Origin: Trichoplax sp. H2
Taxonomy: Eukaryota > Placozoa > Uniplacotomia > Trichoplacea
Assembly: GCA_003344405.1 (NCBI GenBank)
Contig: NOWV01000028.1
Location: forward strand, 124,001-188,000
DNA: 64,000 nucleotides
Reading direction: 5' to 3'
The notes under the pieces were generated by a model. That model saw only the letters and a list, made by a program, of their open reading frames with translations, searched no databases and was not told the origin of the DNA. Below are positions 21,660-34,587 of this stretch, in pieces. How positions within the stretch are numbered: the first letter of the stretch is position 1; every line of letters starts with the position of its first letter. A program made the translations under genes and the position numbers.

Positions 21660-23745
21660 TTATTCTTCTTTAGTGCCTTGTTCGATCGACTTTGTTATCC
21701 GCGTTGTATTAATGTTATTGTAGCCAGCAATACCGAAGAATTGATCCATGTGTCGATTAATTTGTGCTGGTCCTAGCTTGCCTCCGTTGCTGTTCACAAA
21801 GACTAAATTTTTGGTATCTTTTTGGACTAATGGCACGACCAAGCGGATATAATGAATATATTTTTCCAGCGCATACTTCGCATATCCAAGAACGGTAATC
21901 ATCATGCCATCCATGCTTGTAATTTTGCGATCTGAAATTGTAATAATTATTTCGGCTCCATCATTATCCCACGATCCTTCACAATCTTGAACATCAGCAA
22001 ATGTCATGTTGCAAAGAGCAGATAACTTAGGCCTGCAGGTAACCAGTAATTGAGCTAAAACAAAACGGAGACTATATGTATAACTCTTTCTATCAAAGGT
22101 TTGCCAAGATTTTTTCTCAATTAGTGCCTTTGCATAGGCAGTTAGCTCTTCAAATCTATCTCGATACTCGCTATGATTTACAACCTTAAACAATTCTGCT
22201 GGATCTATCAAAAACGAGCCACTATGGTAAGATGCGCGAACCTCTCTTTCGCGTGTTTTACGAAGAGCCCTAAAGCGATTAAATAATCCGCTCAGAAAGA
22301 TATCTTCCTTGTAATCAATTCCGGATAAATGCCTACGATAACAGGCAAACTGTCTGGCTCGATCAACGCTCCCAATAAAATTACAAATACTCGACTCGCA
22401 TAATTTAGCATCTTTGTAGAGCAAATCTGTATAAACTCTTAACTTTCGAGAATCTACAATAGGTTGCCATGATAGTTCGTTCCCATCGCATGCCCAAAAT
22501 AAGTATTTATTAATTGCGGTAGCAATATTCCTTGCGAATCCATGCGGTTTACCGGAACTTCTTAGATAGCGATAAAAATCCTTAACTTCTTTGTGCTTAT
22601 CTGGATATTTTTTTCCTAATCCAAATTCTTTCAATTTACAGTTGCTAGCATGACGGCTAGGACGAAAAGCGCTGGCTTCAGGTCGGCCTGATTCGTCAAA
22701 TCGATTCACATTTATTTCTTCCTCTATCAATTCATTGCTATCTTTTGGGTTTTTTTCACTGTGTTCCATCTCTTCCTGATTTAATTCATCTATATCCGAC
22801 TCGTCAAAAACCTCAGTAATGTTTGATTCGACTTTATCGGTACAAGCTGCTTCCTCCAATGCTATAGTTGTATCTTCTTTACTAATAACCACATCTGTGA
22901 CACCTGCTTCCTTCGATTGTCCAAGCTCACTGCTATTGCTTTGCTGTAATTGAATCAATGAATCACATAATGTTTCTTCCACGGTAATAGGATTTTTATC
23001 GGTAAAATTGTTTCCAACATTTTCCTGTAAAACATTAATTTTACAGAAGAATCACTGGAGAGGAAAAAAAATTTTTTTTCTAAATATCAAAAACGCCTTG
23101 TATTTAGCTATAAATTTACATCAATTGAACTAGAGCTATCGACTGGATTGTCCGGTATTATAATTATAGGATTAGATAAATTGGAGGTGCTTGCTTGCTG
23201 ATTGGTTGCTGAAAATTAACGTACAGACAATCATGTTATAATATAAAATAAATATGAATGAACTTAAACGTAATATCACTATGAGCTTCTATGAGCTCCT
23301 TCCATAGCAATTATAGAACAGACATAGTACCTACATGATTTAGATTGCAGATGAGTATCAGTAAACTTTAGTTGATCTTGTAACTTTTTTTCTCTCTGAA
23401 TTTCTGCAGAAAAATCGGTAAAACAGTTATATGGATTATTGCCCCTAGGCTATACAATGGATACTAAAAAATGGTATCGAATACGTGCATCACGTATTTA
23501 ATGAGCATAAAATTTTCAATTTATTCTTAAATAACTTAGAATTGATATTTTTAATTACTTGAAGTCACCCCAAAATATGTCCGGCTAGATGCCTTGCCAT
23601 AATAGTAAGCCATGTCAATAAATATTTTATCAAAAAACGATGAAACCTTGCTCTTTCCGAAAAAAATTAGATTTTCAAACGACGCAATCGACGACCATTT
23701 GCTTAACTGATTCGGCGTAAAAACTGAAATTGTACTGATATTCAC
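21660..23745 (-). CDS. tyrosine-recombinase-like (Crypton-type) domesticated protein, four exons
   Basis: Minus-strand exons 23745-23559, 23403-23335, 23208-23120 and 23024-21660 join in consistent phase (introns 155, 126 and 95 bp), giving 569 residues. The first three exons encode an unrecognised N-terminus with a short charged stretch (QREKKLQDQLK). Residues about 145-225 are acidic and probably disordered. From about residue 240 the protein follows a tyrosine-recombinase plan: an N-terminal helical SAM-like domain, then a catalytic-like domain with the first Arg in TCRPKLSAL (Arg446), a Lys in a beta hairpin (ISDRKITS), and a NTTRITK segment (Arg557) where HxxR is expected. The reading frame stops 12 residues later, so the last helix and nucleophilic Tyr are absent. 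Similar integrase-like proteins derived from Crypton elements occur in animals (for instance in ZMYM/QRICH1-type genes). It is likely a DNA-binding host protein; recombinase activity is not expected. The last coding exon is certain; exons 1-3 are inferred from splice sites. Confidence 0.78.
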
Positions 23746-26700
23746 GAAAAGAGCTATATAAAATATGAAAATTTGAACGTATCATTCATGATAGTATAAA
23801 AACAGTATGTGGGAAAGTATTGTGGAGTTGTTTTTAACGGTAATTTTAGTGTTTGTTTTGGTTGTCGTTAGGCATAATGTTTATTTCTATCTAGTTCATA
23901 AAAACAATTTGAAAATCTCTTTTGCTCATAATTTAAATTCTATATTTATAATATAGTGCCAAAGTTATTCTAAATGTTATGATCAAGCCGATGCATGGTG
24001 CACTATAATTTTAAGTCATTAAGTCATTGGTGCAAAGTTGTTGCATTCTACTATAAATGATAAACAAGCAGTTCTCAAGACCTAATAAATCAACTCTATA
24101 AAAATCCACAGAGTGTTACTTTATCTTTCATGAAATAATGAGGAATATATTATCAATTACAGATATTTCCTTGCCGATCTTCAATACTGTAATGGTACGC
24201 ATATATATGTAAAGGTAGACAACAAACATATAATGTTATTTTTTTGTATAAATAGTTCAGTTAACAGTACTTATATGTTTGATCACTCTGCACTATTATT
24301 AACTATCTTAATATCGATCACTTTTAAAGCCCTAGTAGAGTATATAACATTACTTAATTTTGTGACCTTGATAGCATCATAACAATGACAGATACGCTCT
24401 TATGATAAATTTCTAAGGATGACGTACAGTGTCAGTTTTAACACAAAGCTGATTAGGTTTTTTGTTCGGTATCTGCTAAATAAAATGATGTGAGAATTCA
24501 GTACAAGATACAGCATTGCTATAATTTTAATATTCGGTTGGTAATTGTGTGAGGATGCTAGATTAATCATAATTCAACATTTTTATAGTTAGCCAAAACT
24601 CTTACGAGATTTTAATGGCTGAAAATCTGCCAATGATGTTTATGTATCGTACTCAAAAATGAAGGCATCTCTTTCTTGCAAGAAATAATCGTCTAACACA
24701 TAATTATTTCTTCAGGTTCCGTTGATCTTTTTATCAATTAGCTATTATGATCTAAGAGATGTAACGTTACGTGCCAAAAGTATTTAGAGTCTTGCATCGT
24801 CAAGACTTCAGATAAACACTTTTAAAAATACTAGTGTCAGCTTTTTTAAAATAAGTCTAATCAAATTTAAGATATGAGCATAGTTATCATATAAAATTAT
24901 TTAAAATCAAATTAAACTTAAGAACGTTTTTGGATGTTTTACTCACAGTTATAATCTACTACATATACGAACATTGACAGACCTCATAGAACATTAAGAT
25001 CATAATGATGATCATTGTTCCGCTAAAGAACCTGAACTAAAATATTATTTCAGTTACTGCTGATGTTACCAGCTTCATATTAGCGTATTAACTTAAATTG
25101 CCAATTGTGCTTTATATTTGTATTCAGTCGAGATCTTATAAACAGTAAGAAAGTAAAGTTCTCATACAAGATTGATTATACATTATTATGGTATGGCAGT
25201 AGTTAATTTCCACCTAATCAAGGCAATAAATTTATAATTTTAAATTTACATGACTACTATATGATATTTATTTCTGGGTATTTCTCCTATCAATAGCCAA
25301 AGATTTAAGTTTTAAATTATACTATTGAGCCAATACTCATACAGCACATTTCATGTACTAAATTCATTTTTTTGATTGCCGGTATTTCTATAGCCCCAAT
25401 TTTACTTCGTTTTGTATAAATTCCACACAATTATATAATATCTTAGTGGCGCAATATTGCTAATATTTGCATAAAAATTTTTCTTCGATTAGAATCCAGT
25501 TACGGAAAATTTCTCGGATACAGTTTCTTGACATCAACTTTCTCGTTTATATTTAACATTTATATACTTGCAGGAAAGAACCCTAATTATATATGTGTTT
25601 TAATAAATAGAGCAGAATTCAAAATATGATATGATCCGACCTGGTAGGTGTTGCCCTATTGTATTAAATTTGATAACTGTGATTTTTTAGTCGTATTAGC
25701 ATCTTACGCGAACAAATTATTTTACACCGACTGCTAGTGCGCGAATGAAGGCACTGTACGGTACATATCTATATCTCTCAGACGCTATTTTGCTCGCGGA
25801 AATAGATTAATCTGAATTATGAGCCTGAAATAGCTTTTTATTGGTTGTTTCCCTTAAAAGTAGCATATAAAAATATAGATATTATCTGAGGATTCCTATA
25901 TTAATCTGAGAATCCCTAAATGAGCCCACAACAAACTTTGTATCTATTACTTTTTAAAGTCAATTCCCTTACAATAGGGATACCAGCGAGGATTAAAAGT
26001 TGTGTAATATACTGTAATTCAAGAAAATACATATCGAAAGCCTAGATTTTTTAAAATGCCTAAAATAAATATCTAAAACTACGAAACAAGTCCTGTTGAC
26101 TAAAATTCTCATATACAGTACAGTGATGAGCTATATCCCACGGATAAGGCAAAGTCAATAGGATGACACCTAGGTGAACGTATTTTCCAACTCTTATGGA
26201 TAATTAAATCAGATCTTTATAGTATCTCAGCTTTTCTTCTAATCGATTTTCTTTTCATTTTATAGCATAAATGTTGGCTAGACGCGAGTTATAAATTATG
26301 TAGAGCACATAAATAAAGTTTTTCTGTTATATATTCTTTCCTAAATTGAACCTTAGAAGTAGCTCCTAAGCCCTATTTCCGCCTAGTGAAGAATCATAGC
26401 ATACTTAAGGTTATTTACTGTAGTTAAATCAGCATGTCCTTAAAGTGATCAATATGATAGGCTTCTTGATAACGCAGAAAACATTACGCGGTTGGTACAA
26501 AAACACGAAGCTCAGAAACTATTGGCATTTTTTTATATTATAGTTGTATTCTCACTTAGACCATCTTTACTAGGCCATTTATATTTTGAGAATGAATTCC
26601 TTCATCTATCGATAACACGAAACTTGGAAGATTTGTCTACATAATTTTATAATTGCTCGTATGTAAAAGAAATTCGATGCGCTATCATACGGCAATTAAG

Positions 26701-28394
26701 AACGTGCACCATTAGTTATTTTGTAGTTCTGGAGTTTCAGTTTGTGTAGCTCTGCGTTATGGTTTTATTGAATTATCCATAGCATACTGTACATCTTCAT
26801 ATGTGATAATCTGATAATTTAGTTTGATAGTTCTACTGGCAACTGAGAGTAGGGTTATTTAAGGGGACCGTAATAATTTACTAAATAAAATCGTGAATAT
26901 GAGTCAGAGTTTAGCACGAGCTGTGGTACCTAATGCGTTAGCAAAGTTGAATCCTTAGGAAAACGAGACGCGGCTCTAATAACAAGATGTTGGTACTGTA
27001 GAAATAGGCTGAAACATGACTAATTTCTGTAGTTTAGTATATAGATAACATTAAAATTTTTAGCTAGAAATGTCAATATTGAAGGACAACCGCGAATTAA
27101 TACTGATAAAGTTGTCTATAGGAGAAGTACGTTATATTTCTGGATATAATATCAATTACTAGAAACATTATTTAACACCGAAAAATATCACCGAAAGAAT
27201 CAATGAAACAATTACAAGTATTTAATATCCGTTTTTAACAATATTATACTACAGTTAAATGAGATCTTAGAGCAAAGCCCAGTTGATGTTTAGTTGAACT
27301 GGTAGTTTCTAACCCTGTAAATGTTGTAGAAGATTGAATTCACTATTTTTTTAAATTTACCGTACGAGCTTGCAATGTATTATACGCACATATGAGTACT
27401 TTTGCAGATACGCATAGTTAGTGCAAGCAAATGCTTTATAATACCAATTGAATGTCTTATTTATAATAAACTTGCTATTGATGGTGGACTTAAATGAAAT
27501 AACGAAGCGAACCTAGTAAAATGATGTGCCGTTTGTGATCAGTTCGTATTACGCGTATGTGTTGAATCAGCCCAATGATCTCTCATTACTTGATATAACT
27601 TGCTTTATCTTGAGTGTTTACAAAATTACGGTTTGCAGTACGGTGATATTACTACACATCTCAATACCGTATCCTGAAGTTCTAATTTCTAAATTGAGCC
27701 ATTTGTGACCCATGCCTATTTGCGTTTGACGATTCCATGCACGTGTAAAAAATGCGATACCCTTTATACTAATTTTGTTCGGTTATGCACGACACTGTAG
27801 TGTATCGTCCTGGCGGGTATACTGCAATTCTACACTATCGCTCTTACGAGTATGTCGTACTCATCCCATCAATACAGCAAAATACTAGTGGACTTTCTAT
27901 TTCTGACCGAATTTGCAAGTATTACGGGAGGTATTGAATCTATCCCTTTTCAGTATTTAAGATTACAGTCTGAAGAGTATAAAGAATTGAAAATATCACT
28001 GATAACTATAAACAAGTACAAGTGTTGGGTTTTTCTGCGAAAGGTTAATCCCATAATAATGAGACTAAGCGGAATGCTATGAAGTGGCATATGCGCGTAT
28101 ACACAGACCATTTTGCTAGCATACAGTACATGAACGTAGTGGTGAGCAGTATAATTAACCTTTTACTTGCTACATCAAAGTACTGAACAGTATTATTACT
28201 ATCACGAGGGCTAATTCTACTAGTAGTTATCGATGTTTTAAATACACTACTGTAGATGCTGATCCAGATGAACTATCAATCTCTATTACTGAGATTGTAT
28301 ACCGTGACATATACTCAGTCTCAGTGTATATGACATATATATATATATAGTCCTAAACTCCTAGTAGATATATTAATTTATTTCAAAATTTGTG
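23746..28394. other. long gene-poor stretch, no feature supported
   Basis: About 4.6 kb of AT-rich sequence. Short open frames (27526-27708, 27852-28082) show no domain, no splice partners and no composition unlike their surroundings. A short (AT)n run lies at 28334-28350. Confidence 0.45.
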
Positions 28395-29460
28395 TCGTTC
28401 GATGACGAACAGTACACTGTACTGTACAGTAACTAACATAAGAGAATATATCTAGAATTTTAAATGTAACATTCACAGTAAATTACAGTACTATGTAACT
28501 CTACATTGGTCATTTCTAGTCATAATATAGTACAGTATAAATTAAGAGAAAATTTGTGGCAACCTTTCTTGAAAGCCACTCGACTTTTGCGAAATTTTCG
28601 GCGAGTAACAAAGTACAGTGAATACTGATGGAGTCAGGCCCTCATACAGACTATAAAGGTTTTGAACCGAACAGAACCTTTCTCAGGTCACCGTCAGGGG
28701 CTTGTAAGACAAACAAATACGAATATTCTACAGTAACACAGTACAGTATTTCTATTGCTATTAGTACTGTAGGTACAGTACTGTAAACCAGTGTCCAAAG
28801 TACTGTATTGTACAATGTACAGTACTGTACGGTAGTGTCAAAGATGTACAGTAGTATAAAATACAGTACAGTACGTACTGAAGTGTACACAGTACTACTA
28901 CATACTGTACTGTGCTACTGTATGATTGGTTTGGGCCACCGTACTGTATTTCGCTGACCATGCGCACTGCACAGTGCAAGGCTACAGTGTACCGTACTCT
29001 TAGTTGTACTGTATACTGTACTCAGTGTACTGTACACTGTACAAGATGCGGTGCAGTCTACTGATTATATTTATTATATTATATTCAGTCAGAGATTTTC
29101 CTCAAATGAATCGAAGATAGAAAGGAAAGTAGTTCTCCATTCCCATCAGATCGTTCATCGTGACGCAGAAACAAAATCATGACTATCAGAGCACGGAAAG
29201 GGAAAAAAGTGACTAAGGTATGTTGATAGCACTGATTGGCGAGTACTACGAGAAACTATTCTATACAGCCTGTGATGACTCGTAATGTGTAGTAGAATCT
29301 TGGAATGAAATTGCTCTACAGTAAAATATAAGCCAACAAACTCGACGTAATTGAGTGCAAACGTCACTGTACTGTACAGGTGTACCGTAGGGTGATACCT
29401 TCTAGTGGACGGTACGGTACTGTATACCACAGTACTGTCTAGTACTGTAGTTCAATTTTA
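28395..29460. repeat. GTACTGTAC-rich palindromic low-complexity region, second cluster
   Basis: The same GTACTGTAC/GTACAGTAC vocabulary as 20036-20216, spread over about 1 kb and densest at 28770-29050 and 29365-29450. Minus-strand open frames at 28651-28890, 28761-28979 and 29155-29430 are rich in Tyr, Cys, Thr and Val because of the repeat and are not genes. Confidence 0.75.
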
Positions 29461-30300
29461 CTGCTACAGTAAGATATCAGCGCGACGATTCAAGCATCAC
29501 CATGACGCCATGCCTTGCAAAAATTGCCAATAATCTTTCCTTGGTGATTGTGGATTTTGAAGTTTAAGACTTGCTGGACACCTTTGGGTGAAGACAAACA
29601 TCAGTAATAGGGACACTGGCACTAAATGATGAAATAGTCTTAATTAGTGCCCAGTAGATGCGATGCTCCATACTCCAAACTACTATATTAATGAAACTTT
29701 GATAAGGTGCTAGAGTAATCAATCGTTTTTCCGTCCGTTTCGTTCCATTGCTAACAGCGGCTTAAATGGCACAAGGGTTGATTAGATTCGGTTGAATAAT
29801 ATCGGGTAATATTGGAAAACTAGAATGCTGAGTTTACAAAGTGAACCCAGCTAATTTATTTCGCTATCGCTAAGGAGAGAAGCTTTCCATTCCATTGTAA
29901 TAGGGTTAATATAGTAAAATTCATCTAGGTTATGCCGATGGTGTACGTGTTTTGACTTGTAGCGTACGTAGAGCAAATCCACACTCTCCGGTGCAAGGTA
30001 ATTTCATCGCTTGACAATCAAGTCACAAATCTTATATGTGCGTATATTATACTGGAAGTGTAATATAGGCATAGATTGAAAATAGAACACATAAAAATCA
30101 CTGTAGCCTAGGTAGAATTGTCATGGATTGGAATTGTTTCGTGTGATCCTAACATCATTTAGCCGTTATAATCAAAATAAGACCTACAAGGATAAACACT
30201 ACTCCATTTCGATGACAACAATAAATTTTGTATAGCTTTACTAATCTGATTTTGGGATGCAAGATCTTCGCAAAGATAAATACAGCGTCTGTAGAAAAGA
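29461..30300. other. non-coding, no feature recognised
   Basis: Nothing beyond AT-rich sequence is seen. Confidence 0.4.
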
Positions 30301-30309
30301 CGATAGTAC

Positions 30310-30840
30310 TGAGTTGATAGTTCAGGTAGCAGGCACTAGATTCGAAGGTACTATGATCATTTCAACAGGCTGTATCATTCCGGATACATTTCAAAGTTTG
30401 ACTGCTTTAATAACTTTTGGATCAATAGTACTTTTGTATCTTATTTCATATACAATTCCATACAATCGGGAAAGACGATTAAGTTAAATGGTAATTGGTA
30501 CGTTGAGTTATCACCCATTGCAGTACCTTATGTCACCTCTAATAAATTTGAAAGCTTGACTATTTCAATAACTTTCAGATCAACATAGTTAGAATATATT
30601 ACTTGATCAAGAATTTGCTAAAATACAGAAAACGATAGAGGTTAGTTGCAGTATACACACACGTACGAATATTGTATCCTGTCTGACTGAAACGTATACA
30701 TTGAGTTGTTGCAATTTTCTATTCGATCATCGCCAGTACCATAAACAACCCTACTGCAGTTCCAAAGCGAATATTAGAAGGTTGTTAAAACCAACATTTC
30801 TGCAATACTTACTACATTTGATCTAACAGTGAAATTATAT
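30310..30840. repeat. weak diverged tandem repeat, spacing about 160-230 bp
   Basis: A block reading ttgact.(t)t.aataactt..gatcaa.agt occurs at about 30395 and 30555 and in weaker form near 30800. A block (c)a(t/c)tgagtt...gcagtacc occurs near 30503 and 30700. The 76-codon open frame at 30257-30487 overlaps the first unit. The alignment is by eye and degenerate. Confidence 0.4.
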
Positions 30841-32338
30841 CTCTTCCATGGTTTCAGTTCTGCCAACAGTTTAGTTATACGCAGATGTTGCTATAGCCTA
30901 GATTTCAATATGTAGTACAGTATAAGTGTATTACTGTTGTTCACTAAAATTCTTCCATAATTTTCTATTGTATTTTTGTTGAATAGTGTTTATAGCTGAT
31001 AATTTAAATTGATGACAAAGCAAATAGTTATTAACGTAAAGTAGTAAGATAGAAATCAATTCTTCCTTTTCCTATAAGGTAATATGGCGCACGAACAGTC
31101 TGCATGTTGTGATGGAGAAAATTATAAGTTCATAGTTAATGTTTAGCGAGATCATTCTTCAAAGCTAAACAGTCCAATTTCTATCCAATAAAATATCGGT
31201 ATTATTAAAGTGTTATTCATAAACTATCAAGATAGGAACTGTGGATAAGCATTCACATAGTTATTGTCACCCGAATTCGACAATTTCTTAATTACTATGA
31301 AAATTGATCATCTTCTACGCTTATATCACTACTTTATCATTCTTTCCTTGTAAACTTTATATCTCGCTGATTAATTTACTACTCTGTCAGTAATAAGCTT
31401 GACCCTTTAACTATTATACTGTACGTGTATCTCTGTGGACAATGGTACGTTATCAAAGAAATCACTGAAAGTAACATTGTTTATTATTTGTACCAATGAT
31501 TTATTCTATTTTAAAGGAGATTGAATCTGAATCCAAATATTTGAAACATAACAGTAACTAGACATCGTACGTGACGTCTATATGATATAGTTGTACTCGA
31601 TTATGCTCATTTAACTACTTTTAAGATTTTAGTAATGCATTACTAAAGGAAGAAACTGCAGAATTTATGTTCGTATACCTTGAACTGTGTTACGATAACT
31701 GTCAACCTAACACAGACTATTTTATCATCAATAAGGGTTCTACCAAATTTCCGAAATTAAGCTGTGATAGATTGAAATGTACAGAAAAATATAAGACATT
31801 TTCAAAATTATTTTCTTGAAATTAGCTATCTATAACTTCAAATGGTAAACATTAAAATACTGTGGAGGATAACATCAGCAGTGAAGCGATTTTGTCTGTC
31901 GTTACTGTTAGACTAATTATAGAATTTTTGCAAAGATGAAAGTCATGAAATTTAAATAGTGTTTATATACTGACATTAAAGCACTAAATAATTAAGATTT
32001 CTATACATAGACAGTAAGCCACTGCATGGCCATTCATTATTCGTAAGCGATATCAAGAGTACTAAGCCACAATTCAACAAAATGGCCATTATTTATTGCA
32101 TACAAAATTGAATAGAAATAGGATGATAGCATTCAGACTGTGGTACAGTGCCATCGTAAGAGATGACGAATGATGATAGAGCTTAAAATTTTGAAATAAA
32201 TTCGACTATCTGCGGAATATTCGAGCTTCATCGTTCATCTTTATTCTATATCATGTCCGATAAATACATCTTATTGTTGTTTGTTTTTATTGCCGGGAAA
32301 GAAGAAGTCAGTTAAACTTATTTCTATAACTCATGTAG
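30841..32338. other. non-coding, expected to contain the first exon and promoter of SEC62
   Basis: The SEC62 reading frame is open only from a 3' splice site at 32338, so its initiator exon must lie upstream here. I could not identify it with confidence; an ATG at 32254 runs into a stop before any donor. Confidence 0.45.
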
Positions 32339-34587
32339 GAAGTTGAAGAGCAAGATCAACCACCTCAGCAGGAGTCTCCTTTAGACACCAAACTGGTGCA
32401 AGAAATTTTAACAGACCTCCGAAAAAATCTAAAAACTAAAGCAGCTCTATTGCATAAAGAGGAAGTGGACTACTTCATTGGTAGTATTTGTATTTATGTA
32501 ATATAACAACAGGCATTTTTGATCTATTCATATTTCGTGATAAGTATCTGAAAAGTATCTACCTATAGAGTACAGGTTCTTAACCCTAGCATATAATGAA
32601 ATGATAGTAACATACCTGTTTAGATTGGTTAATGACTTGAAAATAACATCCAGTACCGTTACTGTGTCAGTCATTTTCACATAATTTAAATTTTTTTATA
32701 ATGATTGCATTAAGATATACCTATAAAACAATTAATAAGACATTATCGTACCGCCAATAATTGTGCCATCAAAAATTTTTACTCTTTCGGAAATATAACA
32801 CTTCTCAAGTACGAATGTGTATTTAATTTAACCTTTCATACACTTTAAAATTTTCGTTCACAAGGTCAACATGCCGTTAACTATCTTATGGACAGTAAAT
32901 GGGCAACTGGTGATGATGATGCTAAAGTTATATTCGTGGATAGAGCTGATGCCATTGAATTTTGTCAACAGTATGTTATTAATATTATTTAGCTCTGATC
33001 ATTGAAATGGGATAGAAGGCATTACTTATGATTGCTGCTTAAATAAACGGAAAAGATGTGGGTGTTTTGATTTTGTTACATTTTTTGCGTAGGTTACTTC
33101 TGCAACGAAACTTTGTAAGATGTGGCAAAGCTAAAAAGAAAAAGTGGACACCATTTAAAGTAGCAAAAAGCAGTACAAGTGATCATGATAAAAACGACGG
33201 TGATAGTGAAGAAACTAAAGCGGGACATGACAATGCCACTAAAAACATCAAAACTTCTGATAGCAACAAAGATGAGGATTATAATGATGAAGACGCCAAA
33301 GATGATCAGGAACCGAAGGATGACAATGTACCGGAAGAGGAGGTATAATATTATCAATTCCCCAGTTTTGTTCATACATTAGTTTACATTAGTTATTGCT
33401 TGCTAAAAATTTATGATTTTGATAAAGCCGTTAATTTAAATTATGTAGCAGAAAGAGGGTGCTAAAGATGCTGGTAAGAAAAAGAAAAAAAAGGTAATTT
33501 TTATAGTAAATTTCTACATTAATTAAACTACGAAGTAGATAATATGGACTTAATATCTGCTATCCGTACTTTACTTGTCCTTCCGCACTGATATATTATT
33601 TCTTTGTGAATAATAAAATATCAGATCAAGTTAAAGGAACATAAAGAGCAAGAGTTCTTAGACTCTGATGATTTGTACGCTTGGATTTTTCAAATCACTA
33701 GTCCCTATAATTACCTGATTGGCATAGTCATGAGTGAGCTGCAGTTCATATCACATTAGTGTTTATTACTATTTTTGTAATTTTATGAAATCTAACGATA
33801 ATTAAACTTCGTTGTTCACTCACTATAGTGGCCGTATTTATGCTCTATAACCTTCTACCAATTATGCCCGCCGTGGTTGGTCACTATCTGTCACAATTGA
33901 GTACGGTACTACTTTTTATAGTGATAGGTATTATCTGTCTGGCAATAGGTAAGCACATATATATATTATTGATCTATATTATACATTACCCCACTATTAT
34001 TTAAGAAGCAATTGTCGTACTAATCATAGCCGACGTTCGGAAATAGAAGGTTTTATATTGATATGTCATTTGAATCAGTTTCAATGTCAATCCTTTTCTT
34101 TATGTGTAGGTCGTTACTTATTATTCATATTAGTATGGATGTTTACGCTTGGCAAGTACCATTTTTGGTTGTTACCTCAGTTATTTGCAGATTGTTCGTT
34201 CCTGGAATCTTTTACTCCAATTTTCAGTTTACAAGAGTATAAACCATCATCGAAAACGAAAGTAAATTAATTCTGTAGTAATAAAATTTGTAATATTCTT
34301 TGTTTATTTCTTTGGTTTTTACTTAACCACTGGGTATTATACTAATGGGATATTGACTATACTATTAGAATAAATCGGAAAGGAAAAAAAGTTCTTCGAA
34401 GAAAGCAAAAGTAGATAATGATGGAGTCAAATCTGGAGACACAAAACATCAAGCAGAAGTGTCAGATAATAATCAGCCTAAAGGTGATGAACGGCTCGAA
34501 AGTTCAAAGAATGAGATCACTGACACAGACAATGACTGGGAAAAATTAGATATGCCGGTGGAAAATGAAGATGACTCTGATAATTAG
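32339..34587 (+). CDS. SEC62: SEC62, ER protein-translocation component (initiator exon not found)
   Basis: Eight coding exons: 32339-32480, 32865-32970, 33093-33342, 33452-33493, 33625-33733, 33829-33948, 34110-34261, 34369-34587; phases agree and give 379 residues plus a missing N-terminus. The cytosolic N-terminal SEC62 domain reads KAALLHKEEVDYFIGGQHAV...DSKWA...DRADAIEFCQQLLLQRNF. A long Lys/Asp/Glu-rich linker follows, then the conserved EFLDSDDLYAWIF, two membrane segments (about MAVFMLYNLLPIMPAVVG and LLFIVIGIICLAIG to LLFILVWMFTLG), the family signature GKYHFWLLPQL.AD.SFLESF.P and an acidic cytosolic tail ending DDSDN. SEC62 works with SEC61 and SEC63 in post-translational translocation of short secretory proteins and, in animals, in ER-phagy. 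The short introns (87-384 bp) are typical of this locus. Confidence 0.94.

Noticed and set aside
27526-28082. Two open frames of 60 and 76 codons
   Set aside because: No recognisable domain; the first does not begin with ATG and no exon-like context is seen.
28651-29430. Three minus-strand open frames of 72-91 codons
   Set aside because: Low-complexity Tyr/Cys/Thr/Val-rich translations of the GTACTGTAC cluster.
33094-33375. Minus-strand open frame of 93 codons and plus-frame shadow at 33179-33382
   Set aside because: Antisense and out-of-frame readings of the acidic/basic SEC62 exon.
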